From assembly GCF_003781945.1 (NCBI RefSeq), contig NZ_RJJW01000003.1, positions 320,260 through 384,259 of the forward strand: 64,000 nucleotides of DNA, in the 5' to 3' direction. Numbering within the stretch: position 1 is the first letter of the stretch; every line of letters starts with the position of its first letter. Positions 1 through 7,819 of the stretch are shown here, piece by piece. The DNA comes from Halorubrum sp. CSM-61 (GTDB taxonomy: Archaea > Halobacteriota > Halobacteria > Halobacteriales > Haloferacaceae). The notes under the pieces are model-generated. The model was not told where the DNA came from, did no database searches, and was given only the letters and a program-made list of their open reading frames with translations. A program made the position numbers and the translations under genes.

Positions 1-890
1 GCGACGTCCGCGAACGTCAGCGACCCGCCCGCGAGCTCCGCGAAGTGGGTGACGACCGACGGGGCGTACACGATCCCCTCGATCTCGGTGCGGTCCGCGC
101 CGAACAGCGGGAAGCGGCTGTGGGGCGTGTCGCTGATCCGGTCGAGGTTCTCCTCGACCGAGGCGGTCGTCGACAGCGATACGATGTCGTCGTCGGGCGT
201 CATGATCTCGCTCACGGGGACCTCGTCGACATCGAGCGCGTTGAGGACCTCCCGGCGGCGCTCCTCCGGCAGCTCTATCTCCTCCATCATCGAACCGAGG
301 CGGGTGCGGAGCTGCGCTCGCGTCTCCAACACGTCCCCTTCGGTCTCCGTCCACGCGCCGGTCATCTCGACGCCGAACAGCCGGAGCGTCGCCTTCGCGA
401 CCCAGTCGCCGAACGTGATCAGCGGGGAGATGAGCCACGCGAACCAGTAGAGCGGGCGCGCGCCGTACTCGGCGACCTGCTTCGAGCGCTCGACGCCGAG
501 GTACGTCGGCGTCTGCTCGCCGTGCGTGAGGTGGACCATGTTGATGAGAAAGAAGGCCAATAGAGAGCCGGCACCGGCCGACGCGAGCGCGGTGTTCTCG
601 AAGAGCGGCGCGAAGACGGCCGCGAGCCCGGGTTCGGCGACGATTCCGAGCGCGATGCTCGTCCCCGAGATCCAGATCTGACAGGTCGTGAGGTAGAACT
701 CCAGATCGTCCGTCATCTCCCACGCGCGGCGGAGTCCGGGAGTGTCGATGTCGGACTCGGGGTACTGTCTGAGGCGGGTCAGTCCGAACTCGATCGCCAC
801 GAAGTACGCGTTGATCAAGATGAGGGCGACGCCGGCCGCCACGCGCAGACCGATCTCGCCGGGAGGCATCGCGGTCGCGAGCGGGATCAT
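1..890 (-). CDS. DUF21 (CNNM) and CBS domain membrane protein, C-terminus cut by window edge
   Basis: Reading leftward from an ATG at 890, the frame stays open to the window edge, so the C-terminus is missing. The N-terminal ~180 residues hold hydrophobic segments typical of the DUF21/CNNM transmembrane domain, including the stretch ALILINAYFVAIEFGLTRLR, where a small helix pair is followed by basic residues. After about residue 215 comes a CBS-like part with the motif VPVSEIMTPDDDIVSLS, as in CorC/TlyC-type 'hemolysin' proteins. Family members are thought to handle divalent cations such as Mg2+ or Co2+, with the CBS pair sensing adenosine nucleotides. The specific ion cannot be told from this part. 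It diverges from nothing on its right: hisS lies 61 nt away on the same strand. Confidence 0.85.
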   Translation of the reverse strand, partial: MIPLATAMPPGEIGLRVAAGVALILINAYFVAIEFGLTRLRQYPESDIDTPGLRRAWEMTDDLEFYLTTCQIWISGTSIALGIVAEPGLAAVFAPLFENTALASAGAGSLLAFFLINMVHLTHGEQTPTYLGVERSKQVAEYGARPLYWFAWLISPLITFGDWVAKATLRLFGVEMTGAWTETEGDVLETRAQLRTRLGSMMEEIELPEERRREVLNALDVDEVPVSEIMTPDDDIVSLSTTASVEENLDRISDTPHSRFPLFGADRTEIEGIVYAPSVVTHFAELAGGSLTFADV

Positions 891-951
891 CGTGTCGGGG
901 TCTCGCCGCGCGATTGAAAAGCGTTGAGGCGGGTCGGTTCGAAACCGGTCG

Positions 952-2274
952 CTACTCGTAGTCCTCGTAGGTCGGCAGCCCCTCCTCGGGCGGGAACTCC
1001 TCGACCGGAACGGTCGTCTCGTCGCCGCTCTCCATGTCCTTCACCGTGTACTCGCCGTTCTCTAAGTCGCGCTCGCCGACGACCACGACGGTCTCGGCGT
1101 TGATCGAGTCGGCGTAGCCGAGCTGCGCGCCGAACGAGCGGTCGGAAACGTCCCCCTCGACGACCACGTCGTCGCCGAGCGCGCGGAGGTCGCGGGCGAG
1201 CGCGGCGGCCTCGGCGCGGGTGTCGCCGACCGAGAGGACGTAGTAGTCGGTCGAAAGCTCCTCGTCGGGCCAGACGCCGGCGCGCTGACAGAGGAGCTTG
1301 AGCGTGGCGTGGCCGGGCGCGACCCCGACCGCGGGCGTCGGCTGGCCGCCGAAGCTCTCGATGAGGTCGTCGTAGCGCCCCCCGCCGAAGACGGAGCGAG
1401 ACACCTCCCCGGTCGAGTCGAAGCACTCGAAGACGACGCCGGTGTAGTAGTCGAGCCCGCGGGCGGTCGTCAGCGACACCTCGCAGAACTCGCCGGCGCC
1501 GAAGTCGTCGGCGGCGGCGAGCACGTTCCGGAGGTTCTCGACCGCCGCTTCGACCTCGTCGCCGCCGGCCTCGGCGACCGCGTCGAGGTCGTCGGGAGTC
1601 TCCACGTCCGAGATGAGGTCGTCGAACTCGCGAGCGGTCGCGCGGTCGAGCCCGGCGTCGGAGAGGAGTCCGAGGTACTCGCCGTCGTCGACCTTCTCGC
1701 GCTTGTCGACCGCGCGGATCGCGGCCTTCGCGTCGACCGCGTCGGGGTCGTCGGAGAGCGCCCGGACGAGACCGCCGAGGATGTCGCGGTGCGAGACGCG
1801 GAACTCGAAGTCGTCGCCGGTGAGCCCCAGGCTCGTGAGCGCGTCGGCGGCGACCGCGAGCACCTCGGCGTCGGCCTCGGGCGCCGAGGAGCCGAACACG
1901 TCGATGTTCGTCTGGTAGAACTCGCGGAACCGGCCCTGCTGGACCTGCTCGTAGCGCCAGAACGGGCGGGTGGACATCCACTTGATCGGCTTCGACAGCT
2001 CCTGTCCCTTCGCGACCACCATCCGGGCGACGGTGGGCGTGAGCTCCGGAGTCATCGAGACGCCGCGGCCCCCCTTGTCGTCGAAGGCGTACAGCTCCTC
2101 GACGATCTCCTCGCCGGACTTGTCGACGTACATCTCCGTCCGCTCCAGCGCGGGGGTGGCGATCTCGCGGAAGCCGTGCCGGCTCGCGGCGTCCTCGATG
2201 GCGTCGGTCACCTCGCGGCGGGCGGACTGCTCGCCGGGGTAGAAGTCGCGGAATCCCTTCAGGCCGTCGTACAT
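952..2274 (-). CDS. hisS: Histidyl-tRNA synthetase
   Basis: A 440-residue class II aminoacyl-tRNA synthetase that charges tRNA-His in the cytosol. The N-terminus (GLKGFRDFYPGE) matches the family's opening. The motif-2 region reads RPFWRYEQVQQGRFREFYQ near residue 105-125, and the histidine-binding signature GLDYYTGVVFE and the glycine-rich motif GGGRYDDLI follow near residues 275-300. A C-terminal anticodon-binding domain covers the last ~100 residues, ending in an acidic tail. Length is normal for the family. The start at 2274 gives the expected N-terminus. Gene order with the upstream PP-loop and PDCD5 genes is same-strand but separated by 88 nt, so co-transcription is possible but not shown. 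Confidence 0.97.
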   Translation of the reverse strand: MYDGLKGFRDFYPGEQSARREVTDAIEDAASRHGFREIATPALERTEMYVDKSGEEIVEELYAFDDKGGRGVSMTPELTPTVARMVVAKGQELSKPIKWMSTRPFWRYEQVQQGRFREFYQTNIDVFGSSAPEADAEVLAVAADALTSLGLTGDDFEFRVSHRDILGGLVRALSDDPDAVDAKAAIRAVDKREKVDDGEYLGLLSDAGLDRATAREFDDLISDVETPDDLDAVAEAGGDEVEAAVENLRNVLAAADDFGAGEFCEVSLTTARGLDYYTGVVFECFDSTGEVSRSVFGGGRYDDLIESFGGQPTPAVGVAPGHATLKLLCQRAGVWPDEELSTDYYVLSVGDTRAEAAALARDLRALGDDVVVEGDVSDRSFGAQLGYADSINAETVVVVGERDLENGEYTVKDMESGDETTVPVEEFPPEEGLPTYEDYE

Positions 2275-2362
2275 GAGCGTCGATTCGGCGAGCGCCCGCT
2301 TGAAAGCATCCTTTCGGGCCGCAGTCGAGGTCCGCGAAGAGCGGCGGCCGACCGGTCGCGAC

Positions 2363-2956
2363 TCAGTCGTTCCGACCGTGCACGTACGTCTGGTCGTGGT
2401 CCGGGAACACCTCGCCGACCGTCTCCTCGCCGTGTTCGTCGGCGATGAGCGTCCGGAGCTCGTCCTCGTAGTCGGCCTTGGGAACCTCCTCGCTCGGCCC
2501 CTGCTGGACGTCGAACGTCTCCTCGACGAGGCGGTCGACGGCGTGGCGGCCGAACCCGGAGAGCGGAGAGATGTAGTCGATCCCGTGACGGTCCTCCAGG
2601 CTCTGCGCCTGCGCGCGCGACACCGTGGGAACGCGGTCGTCGCGGCGCGTGCCGTCGGCGATCGCGTCGACCTCGTGGCTCGCGATCGTCTCCAGGGCGT
2701 GCTCGTGGACGCGCTGGATCCCGTTTCGGGGGTAGCCGTCGCCGATCATGGTCTCGATCGCCTCCTCGGCGACCTCGCGGTCGAGGTCGACGCGCTCGAA
2801 GGGGAAACCTAGCTCCGCGGCCGCGCGCTCGGCGTGTTGCCAGTCGTCGGTGAGCCCGAAGCTGCCGGTGACGCAGCGCACGTCGTAGAACCGGTCGAGC
2901 AGGTGGGCCGCGAGCGAGGAGTCCTTCCCCCCGCTGTACAGCAGCGCGAGCTCCAT
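2363..2956 (-). CDS. PP-loop ATPase-like protein (adenine nucleotide alpha-hydrolase fold)
   Basis: A 197-residue protein that opens with the PP-loop ATP-pyrophosphatase signature SGGKDSSLAAHLL at residues 8-20. This binds the phosphates of ATP in enzymes that adenylate an oxygen before substitution, such as asparagine synthase, GMP synthase, TtcA and diphthine ammonia-ligase types. The rest is conserved in haloarchaea, but no zinc or tRNA-binding motif is visible, so the substrate is unknown. The start ATG directly abuts the stop codon of the PDCD5-like gene upstream (stop at 2957-2959), suggesting one transcript and coupled translation. A tRNA- or protein-modifying role would fit this setting but is inference. 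Confidence 0.8.
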   Translation of the reverse strand: MELALLYSGGKDSSLAAHLLDRFYDVRCVTGSFGLTDDWQHAERAAAELGFPFERVDLDREVAEEAIETMIGDGYPRNGIQRVHEHALETIASHEVDAIADGTRRDDRVPTVSRAQAQSLEDRHGIDYISPLSGFGRHAVDRLVEETFDVQQGPSEEVPKADYEDELRTLIADEHGEETVGEVFPDHDQTYVHGRND

Positions 2957-3310
2957 CTATCGCCGCCGGATGTCGAAGCTCTGCTGGTCGGGCTGGAGTT
3001 CCTTCAGGAGGTCGCGCATCTGGTCTTCGTCGATCTGTCCCTGGATCCGCCCGCTCTGCGCGAGCGCCGCGACCTGCTGTTTCACCTTGTCGCCGAACTC
3101 CGGTTTCGACATCGCGACCGCGTTGAGCCGCTGGCGCGCGCCGTCCGTGAGGTACTGCTTGAGGACGGCCTCCTGCTGGGCCTCGGCGCGCTCCTGAGCC
3201 TGCTGTTGGGCCTCGGCGTCCGCTCCGCCGCCCTGTTCGCGCTCGCGGAGCTCCTGCATCTTCTTCTCTCGCAGCTCTTCGAGCCGTTCGTCGTCGGGGT
3301 TCTCGCTCAT
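2957..3310 (-). CDS. PDCD5-like DNA-binding protein
   Basis: A 117-residue, highly charged helical protein of the archaeal/eukaryotic PDCD5 (TFAR19) family. It shows the N-terminal helix [17 protein letters not shown], a Gln/Ala-rich coiled segment, the conserved core [23 protein letters not shown] near residues 48-70, and the typical C-terminal [14 protein letters not shown] segment with a basic tail ending in DIRRR. Members bind double-stranded DNA; their cellular role in archaea is not settled. A GTG six nt upstream is in frame (3316), but ATG 3310 gives the family's usual N-terminus. The PP-loop gene follows with no gap. Confidence 0.92.
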   Translation of the reverse strand: MSENPDDERLEELREKKMQELREREQGGGADAEAQQQAQERAEAQQEAVLKQYLTDGARQRLNAVAMSKPEFGDKVKQQVAALAQSGRIQGQIDEDQMRDLLKELQPDQQSFDIRRR

Positions 3311-3444
3311 ACGCACCCGTTCTCGGTCCGCGCGAAAAACGATTTCGGAGGGATCGGACCGGAAGCGTCTCCGGCGGCGGCTCGACGAGGTCCGGCGAGG
3401 CCGGTCCGCGCCGCTTAAACGCCTCCTCGGCGTAGCCGCCGGTA

Positions 3445-4551
3445 ATGAGCGAGTCGCGGGAGTTCTGTCCCCGGTGTGGCGACGCCGTCCCGGAGCGGCG
3501 CGAGCCGCTTCCCGGCGACCCCCGAGGGCGGGACGCGCTGCTGTGTGACGACTGCTACTTCGAGGACTTCGAGCTGGTCGACGCGCCCGACCGGATCGAG
3601 GTGCTGGTCTGTTCCGGCTGCGGCGCGGTCCGCCGCGGCGAGTCGTGGCGGGACGTGGGCGCGCGCGACTACACCGACGTCGCCGTCGACGAGGTCGCGG
3701 AGGCGCTCGGGGTCCACGTCGACGCCGAAGACGTCGAGTGGGGCGTCGAGCCCGAGCAGGTCGACGAGAACAACGTCCGGATGCACTGCCGCTTCTCGGG
3801 GGTCGTCCGCGGGACGCTCCGCTCGGCGGAGGTGACGGTCCCCGTGAAGATCTCGCGGGGGACCTGCGACCGCTGCGGTCGGATCGCCGGCGGCTACTAC
3901 GCGGGGGTCGTACAGGTGCGCGCGGACGAGCGCGAGCTCACGCCCGCGGAGCGCGCCGAGGCGCTCGAGATCGCCGAGTCGTACGTCGCCGATCAGGAGG
4001 CCGACGGCGACCGCGAGGCGTTCATCACGGAGGTGAAAGAGACCGACGACGGACCGAACGTCAAGCTCTCGTCGAACCGGCTCGCGCAGAACGTCGCGAC
4101 GCGGATCACGGAGGCGCTCGGCGGGAGCTTCGAGTCGTACCCGACCCTCGTCACCGAGGACGGCGACGGCAACGAGGTGTACCGAGTGACGTTCGCGGTC
4201 CGCCTCCCGCGCTACGCCGAAGGCGAGATAATCGACCCCGAGGACGGCGACGGCCCCGTGCTCATCACGAGCGTTTCCGGCCGGCTCCGCGGCGTCCGAC
4301 TCGCCACGGGCGCGGAGTACACCTCCGAGTTCGAGGACGGGGCGGCCCCAGACGCGGTCCGGCTCGGCCGGCGGGACGACGCCGCGGAGACGACCGTGGT
4401 GACGGTGGAAGACGAGAACGCGATCCAGGTGCTCGACCCGGTCACCTACGAGGCGAAGACGGTCCCGAATCCCGACTTCGTCGACGGCGACGCCGGCTCC
4501 GTGCTCGCGTTCGAGCACGGCGGCGAGGTCCACCTCGTCCCCGAGGAGTAA
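3445..4551 (+). CDS. NMD3-family 60S/50S subunit biogenesis protein
   Basis: A 368-residue homologue of NMD3, the adaptor for the large ribosomal subunit in eukaryotes; archaeal members are presumed to act in 50S maturation or anti-association. The N-terminus carries several zinc-binding CxxC pairs: C8/C11, C34/C37 and C56/C59, plus a later CDRC pair near residue 137 followed by [15 protein letters not shown], a well-conserved stretch in this family. The eIF5A-like C-terminal region seen in NMD3 proteins is consistent with the last ~170 residues. It has an ATG start and stands alone, with the structured repeat element beginning 28 nt after its stop and running in the same direction. Confidence 0.93.
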   Translation: MSESREFCPRCGDAVPERREPLPGDPRGRDALLCDDCYFEDFELVDAPDRIEVLVCSGCGAVRRGESWRDVGARDYTDVAVDEVAEALGVHVDAEDVEWGVEPEQVDENNVRMHCRFSGVVRGTLRSAEVTVPVKISRGTCDRCGRIAGGYYAGVVQVRADERELTPAERAEALEIAESYVADQEADGDREAFITEVKETDDGPNVKLSSNRLAQNVATRITEALGGSFESYPTLVTEDGDGNEVYRVTFAVRLPRYAEGEIIDPEDGDGPVLITSVSGRLRGVRLATGAEYTSEFEDGAAPDAVRLGRRDDAAETTVVTVEDENAIQVLDPVTYEAKTVPNPDFVDGDAGSVLAFEHGGEVHLVPEE

Positions 4552-4578
4552 GTCTCGCACGTTTGTGGCGACGAGACA

Positions 4579-5060
4579 ATATTTAAGTGAACTGTGAGCG
4601 ACGGTGACGATTGCTTATAAAGAACCGTGCGGTGGTGCGTGCCTCCGAGTGGCCGCCGAAGGCGGCCGCGAGGAGCACGCGCGAGGGAGTCGCTGGCGGC
4701 TGTCGCCGCCAGCGACGAGGCTGGGGAGGCATGAGGTGCTGTGCGGTTGCGGGGCGGGTGGGACTCAAAGGGGCAGCCGCGAGGACGAAGCACGGCGCAG
4801 TAAGCACTGCAAGGAGCGAGCGAAGCGAGCGACTGAAGCGCGCAGCAAGCCGCGCGAGTCCTCGCGGCTGGGGCTTTGGAGGCCTTCACCGTCGATCCGC
4901 AGTCACCGATTTATAGCCGAGCGGCTGGGGCTTTGGAGGCCTTCACCGTCGATCCGCAGTCACCGATTTATAGCCGAGCGGCTGGGGCTTTGGAGGCCTT
5001 CACCGCAGAGTCGATCACGGATACACAGCCGCCAGCAACACCCCTCGATCACGTATAAAC
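4579..5060 (+). repeat. Dispersed structured repeat element, copy 1 (possible ncRNA)
   Basis: A ~480-nt non-coding element that recurs, inverted, at 50262-50640. It starts with a TATA-like box (ATATTTAA, 4579-4586). Three hairpins follow. H1 lies at 4639-4678 (core GGCCGCC, loop GAA, GGCGGCC). H2 lies at 4689-4716 (12-bp perfect stem, loop TGTC). H3 has its 5' arm at 4766-4786 and 3' arm at 4858-4878: CAAAG/CTTTG, a 3x3 GGG/GGG internal loop, then 13 perfect base pairs. The 48 nt around H2 are identical in both copies. The distal half of H3 differs between copies but stays paired in each. No frame across it looks like a haloarchaeal protein. Its role is unknown. Confidence 0.85.
4864..5006 (+). 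repeat. 57-bp tandem repeat, about 2.5 units
   Basis: Two perfect 57-nt units (4864-4920 and 4921-4977) and a partial third (4978 to about 5006) lie in a row inside repeat copy 1. Each unit begins with the 3' arm of hairpin H3 (GCGGCTGGGGCTTTGG) and ends with a TATA-like TTTATAGCC. Copy 2 has only one unit, so this is a local duplication, likely by slippage or unequal recombination. It is not a CRISPR: there are no spacers. Confidence 0.95.
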
Positions 5061-5208
5061 GACCGATCAGCCAACGTGCAACCCGTACTCCCGCTATCGA
5101 TCAGAAAACATCTTTCAGCGGTACCCGCTTCGACCGCAAGCGGGCCTCAAGAGTGGGATCGAACCGGAGTCGAAAGGCCGAACTGCCGACCGTTCGCGTC
5201 GTTTCCGA

Positions 5209-5400
5209 TCAGTCGGCGTGGACCGAACGCTCCTCTCCGAGCGCGGCGGCGCGCTCCGACTCGGTCACGTCGATCCCGCGGCGCTCCAACTGATCGACGA
5301 ACTCCGGCTCGCTGAGGCCGGCCTGCGCGGCGGCCTGAGAGAGCGTCAGTGTTCGCGCCCCGTACAGCGTCAGCGCGGTCGCCAGCCCCTTCGTTGCCAT
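5209..5400 (-). CDS. Small UPF0175-like protein (possible antitoxin-type fold)
   Basis: A 63-residue acidic protein with the segment TLTLSQAAAQAGLSEPEFVDQLERRGI at residues 17-43, which resembles the helix-turn-helix of UPF0175-type proteins where it is often found in small antitoxin-like genes. A TATA box (TTTATG read on the plus strand, 5423-5428) lies 26 nt before the ATG at 5400, typical of a leaderless haloarchaeal mRNA, so the gene is probably real. No toxin partner is adjacent. Several haloarchaea carry single genes of this type, so a toxin-antitoxin role should not be assumed. Confidence 0.7.
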   Translation of the reverse strand: MATKGLATALTLYGARTLTLSQAAAQAGLSEPEFVDQLERRGIDVTESERAAALGEERSVHAD

Positions 5401-5613
5401 ATCTACCCTACTACCGTGATGGTTTATGAAGGTTACTAATCGATTGAGGCTCCTGATACACCTTATACGATATATATTGACGGTTGATCAGTCCGTGGGA
5501 GTATAATGCATTCCGGATGGCCTCTCGATCGATACGCAACGCCGGGCGCCGATCGGACCGGTCGTCGACCCGCGCCCGCAGGAGTTATCACGCTCTGCGG
5601 TCGTAGCCGGGGT

Positions 5614-5697
5614 ATGGACAGACAACAGCTGTTCGCGCTGTTCTTCGCGTTCCTCATGGTCAGTTCCATGGCCGCGTGGGGCGTCACGCTCCTGTAA
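5614..5697 (+). CDS. 27-residue single-pass membrane peptide
   Basis: A very short gene (27 codons plus TAA) encoding a hydrophobic peptide: MDRQQLFALF, then FAFLMVSSMAAWGVTLL. It has a charged N-terminus and one membrane-spanning helix of about 20 residues. A TATA-like GAGTTATCA at 5581-5589 lies 26-30 nt before the ATG, consistent with leaderless expression. No homology-based function can be given. It lies between two genes on the opposite strand, so it is an isolated unit. Confidence 0.65.
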   Translation: MDRQQLFALFFAFLMVSSMAAWGVTLL

Positions 5698-5797
5698 GCG
5701 CCGAACGGAACCGGATCGAAAACGGGGCCGAAAACCCGATCAGCCGATCGCGGTCCCCCGTGGACCGCCACCGCTTCCGACTCCCTACCGGCGATCC

Positions 5798-7714
5798 CTA
5801 GCCGTCGCCCCACACGTCTGAGAGCGGGTGGTCGTCGCGACGGTCCGCGTCCGCCTCCGAGCGCGTTCGCGTCGTATTGCTCCCGCCGCCCTTTCCGGTC
5901 GCCCCCGTCCCCGACCCGCCTGACGATCCCGAGCCGTTCGCCCGCGAGCCGCCGCTTCCGATGCCTCCGCTTCCGCCGGATCCGCCCCCGCCGAGCGCCG
6001 ACCCTCCGCGGCGGGCCGCTCGCGACGGCCCGGACGGCTCGGCGTCGATTCCGGCGAGCGCGGCGGCGGGATCGAAATCGGGCAGCGTCGGCGTCGTCAT
6101 CGCGTCGATCTGGTCGCGGAACCACGGGGGCGTGTCGGCTTCCGCGCGGTCGAAGAGGTCCAAGAGGGAGTCGTCCGCGAGGTACGTCGCGCCGCGGTCG
6201 TCGGGCGCGCGGACGACCCGCCCGCACGCCTGGATCACGGTCCGGAGCGCGGTCCGGTGGTACCACGCCCACTGGTCGTCGGCGAGCCGGCGGGCGACCC
6301 GCGAGTCGTTGGTGTTGCGGTACGGCGCCTTACACACCACCTGCCAGCGACAGAGGTCGCCTTTCAGGTCGAGCGCCTCCTCCATCTTCACCGAGACGAA
6401 CACCTCCGGGTCGTCGCTGGCCTTCCACGCCGACAGCTCCGCGTCTCGGTTCGCGCGGTCGTGCCGGCGGACGCGCGCGGCGACGCCGAACTCGCCCAGC
6501 AGCTCCGTGAGCCGGCCGGCGATGTCGTAGGAGTGCGCGTGGATCAGCCCCTTCTCGTCGGGGTGTTCGGCCATCAGCCGGACGATCAGGCGGGCGATCT
6601 TCGGCACCGTCTCGTCGCGGTGCTCGTAGGTCATCTGCCCCTGCGTCACGTCGTAGAGAGGGCGGTGCGAGAGCGGGAACGTGTGCTCGACGTCGACGAG
6701 GGCGACGTTCGCGGGGTCGAGGCCGACGCCGCGACAGAACGCCTCCTTCGAGAGGATGGTGGCGGACAGCAGCGCGAACGTGTTCCCGCGGTCCCACACC
6801 GTGTGCCGGAGGTAGCGGGCCGGATCGAGGGGCTTGATCGCGAGCGCCGACCCTTCCCCGTCCGGCTGGTCGACGACCCACGTCGTCGGCGACTCCGGAT
6901 CGCGGTAGTCCTCCAGGAACCAGCCGAGCTCGCTGATGAGCTCCTGTAAGCGGTCCCGGCGCGCGACCTCCTCGCGGTCCAGCTCGGGCCGGCCGGTCAG
7001 CTCGTCTTTCGCCCGCTTCGCGGTGTCGCGGAGCGACGCGGCGAACCGCGCGGTGCGGTCGAGCGCGTCCTCCTCCGGGCCGGCGTCGGCCGCCACGTCG
7101 GGGACGCCGACCTCGTCCCAGACGGGGACGCGGTCGGGCGAGAGCTCGATCGTCGCGTACATCTCCGCCCACTCCGCGAGGCCGTGCGCCTCGTCGATCA
7201 CCACCGTGTCGCGTTTCCGGAACACCTCCGAGCCGGCGGTGCGCATGAAGTACGCCAACGTCATGGCCGCGTAGCGGTTCCCTGAGGCGATCGCGCGGTC
7301 GGAGAAGTACGGGCACCGGTGTTTCACCGAGCAGTCGAACCCCTGCTGGCGGACGCAGGGGGCGCGGTTGACCGGCGTGTCGTGCTCGCCGGGGAGGATG
7401 CAGTCGTAGTTCGATTTCCCGCGGATCACCGCCAGGTCGTCGAGCAGGTCGTCGGCCTCCACGTCGTCGATCTGCGACACCTGCGGGGTCGTGTAGTAGG
7501 CGCCGGTCGCCTCGCTCGGGGAGGTCTCGTCGACGGTCGCCGACGCGCCCATGATCGCCCGCGCGAGGAGGGACTTGCCGCTGCCGGTCGGCGCGCGCAC
7601 CAAGACCACGTCGTTTCCGGCGGCGAACGCGTCGCGGATGTCCGCGAGCGCTCGCTCCTGTGCCCCCCGGAAGCTCGGGGCGGGGAACTCGGCGGGGATC
7701 CGATCGGGGTCCAC
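5798..7714 (-). CDS. XPD/Rad3-type ATP-dependent DNA helicase
   Basis: A 638-residue superfamily 2 Fe-S helicase. Motif I (Walker A) is APTGSGKSLLARAI near residue 40. A four-cysteine insertion follows (CILPGE, CVRQQGFDCSVKHRC), the [4Fe-4S] domain of XPD/DinG/FancJ helicases. Motif II is VIDEAHGLAEW, and motif VI is QACGRVVRAPDDRG near residue 500. The last ~90 residues are a low-complexity Gly/Ser-rich tail with an acidic end. It probably unwinds DNA 5' to 3' in repair or recombination. The frame is open far upstream, but a GTG at 7714 sits 27 nt after a TATA box (ATTAAA on plus, 7739-7744), so this start is preferred. The promoter region is shared with the divergent acyl-CoA ligase. Confidence 0.9.
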   Translation of the reverse strand: MDPDRIPAEFPAPSFRGAQERALADIRDAFAAGNDVVLVRAPTGSGKSLLARAIMGASATVDETSPSEATGAYYTTPQVSQIDDVEADDLLDDLAVIRGKSNYDCILPGEHDTPVNRAPCVRQQGFDCSVKHRCPYFSDRAIASGNRYAAMTLAYFMRTAGSEVFRKRDTVVIDEAHGLAEWAEMYATIELSPDRVPVWDEVGVPDVAADAGPEEDALDRTARFAASLRDTAKRAKDELTGRPELDREEVARRDRLQELISELGWFLEDYRDPESPTTWVVDQPDGEGSALAIKPLDPARYLRHTVWDRGNTFALLSATILSKEAFCRGVGLDPANVALVDVEHTFPLSHRPLYDVTQGQMTYEHRDETVPKIARLIVRLMAEHPDEKGLIHAHSYDIAGRLTELLGEFGVAARVRRHDRANRDAELSAWKASDDPEVFVSVKMEEALDLKGDLCRWQVVCKAPYRNTNDSRVARRLADDQWAWYHRTALRTVIQACGRVVRAPDDRGATYLADDSLLDLFDRAEADTPPWFRDQIDAMTTPTLPDFDPAAALAGIDAEPSGPSRAARRGGSALGGGGSGGSGGIGSGGSRANGSGSSGGSGTGATGKGGGSNTTRTRSEADADRRDDHPLSDVWGDG

Positions 7715-7819
7715 GACTGCCACTGGCGCGCTCGCGGAATTAAACCCTCGCTTGAGGCCGTCACGAAATGAACTCGAAACTACCCGATCGTTTATACGGT
7801 TCGGGCGGGAGATCGTGGT
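7715..7819. promoter_or_regulatory. Divergent promoter pair, helicase and acyl-CoA ligase
   Basis: Two TATA boxes face outward: TTTATAC at 7791-7797 for the rightward acyl-CoA ligase (ATG 7820) and TTTAAT on the minus strand at 7739-7744 for the leftward helicase (GTG 7714). Each lies 26-28 nt from its start codon, implying leaderless transcripts. Confidence 0.75.

Noticed and set aside
4864-5006. Direct repeats that might be a CRISPR array
   Set aside because: The 57-nt units are directly adjacent with no spacers and sit inside a dispersed repeat.
5140-5185. T-arm-like sequence (GGTTCGATCCCA on the minus strand), possible tRNA
   Set aside because: No acceptor, D or anticodon arms can be paired around it; only the T-loop-like block is present, so it is at best a tRNA fragment.
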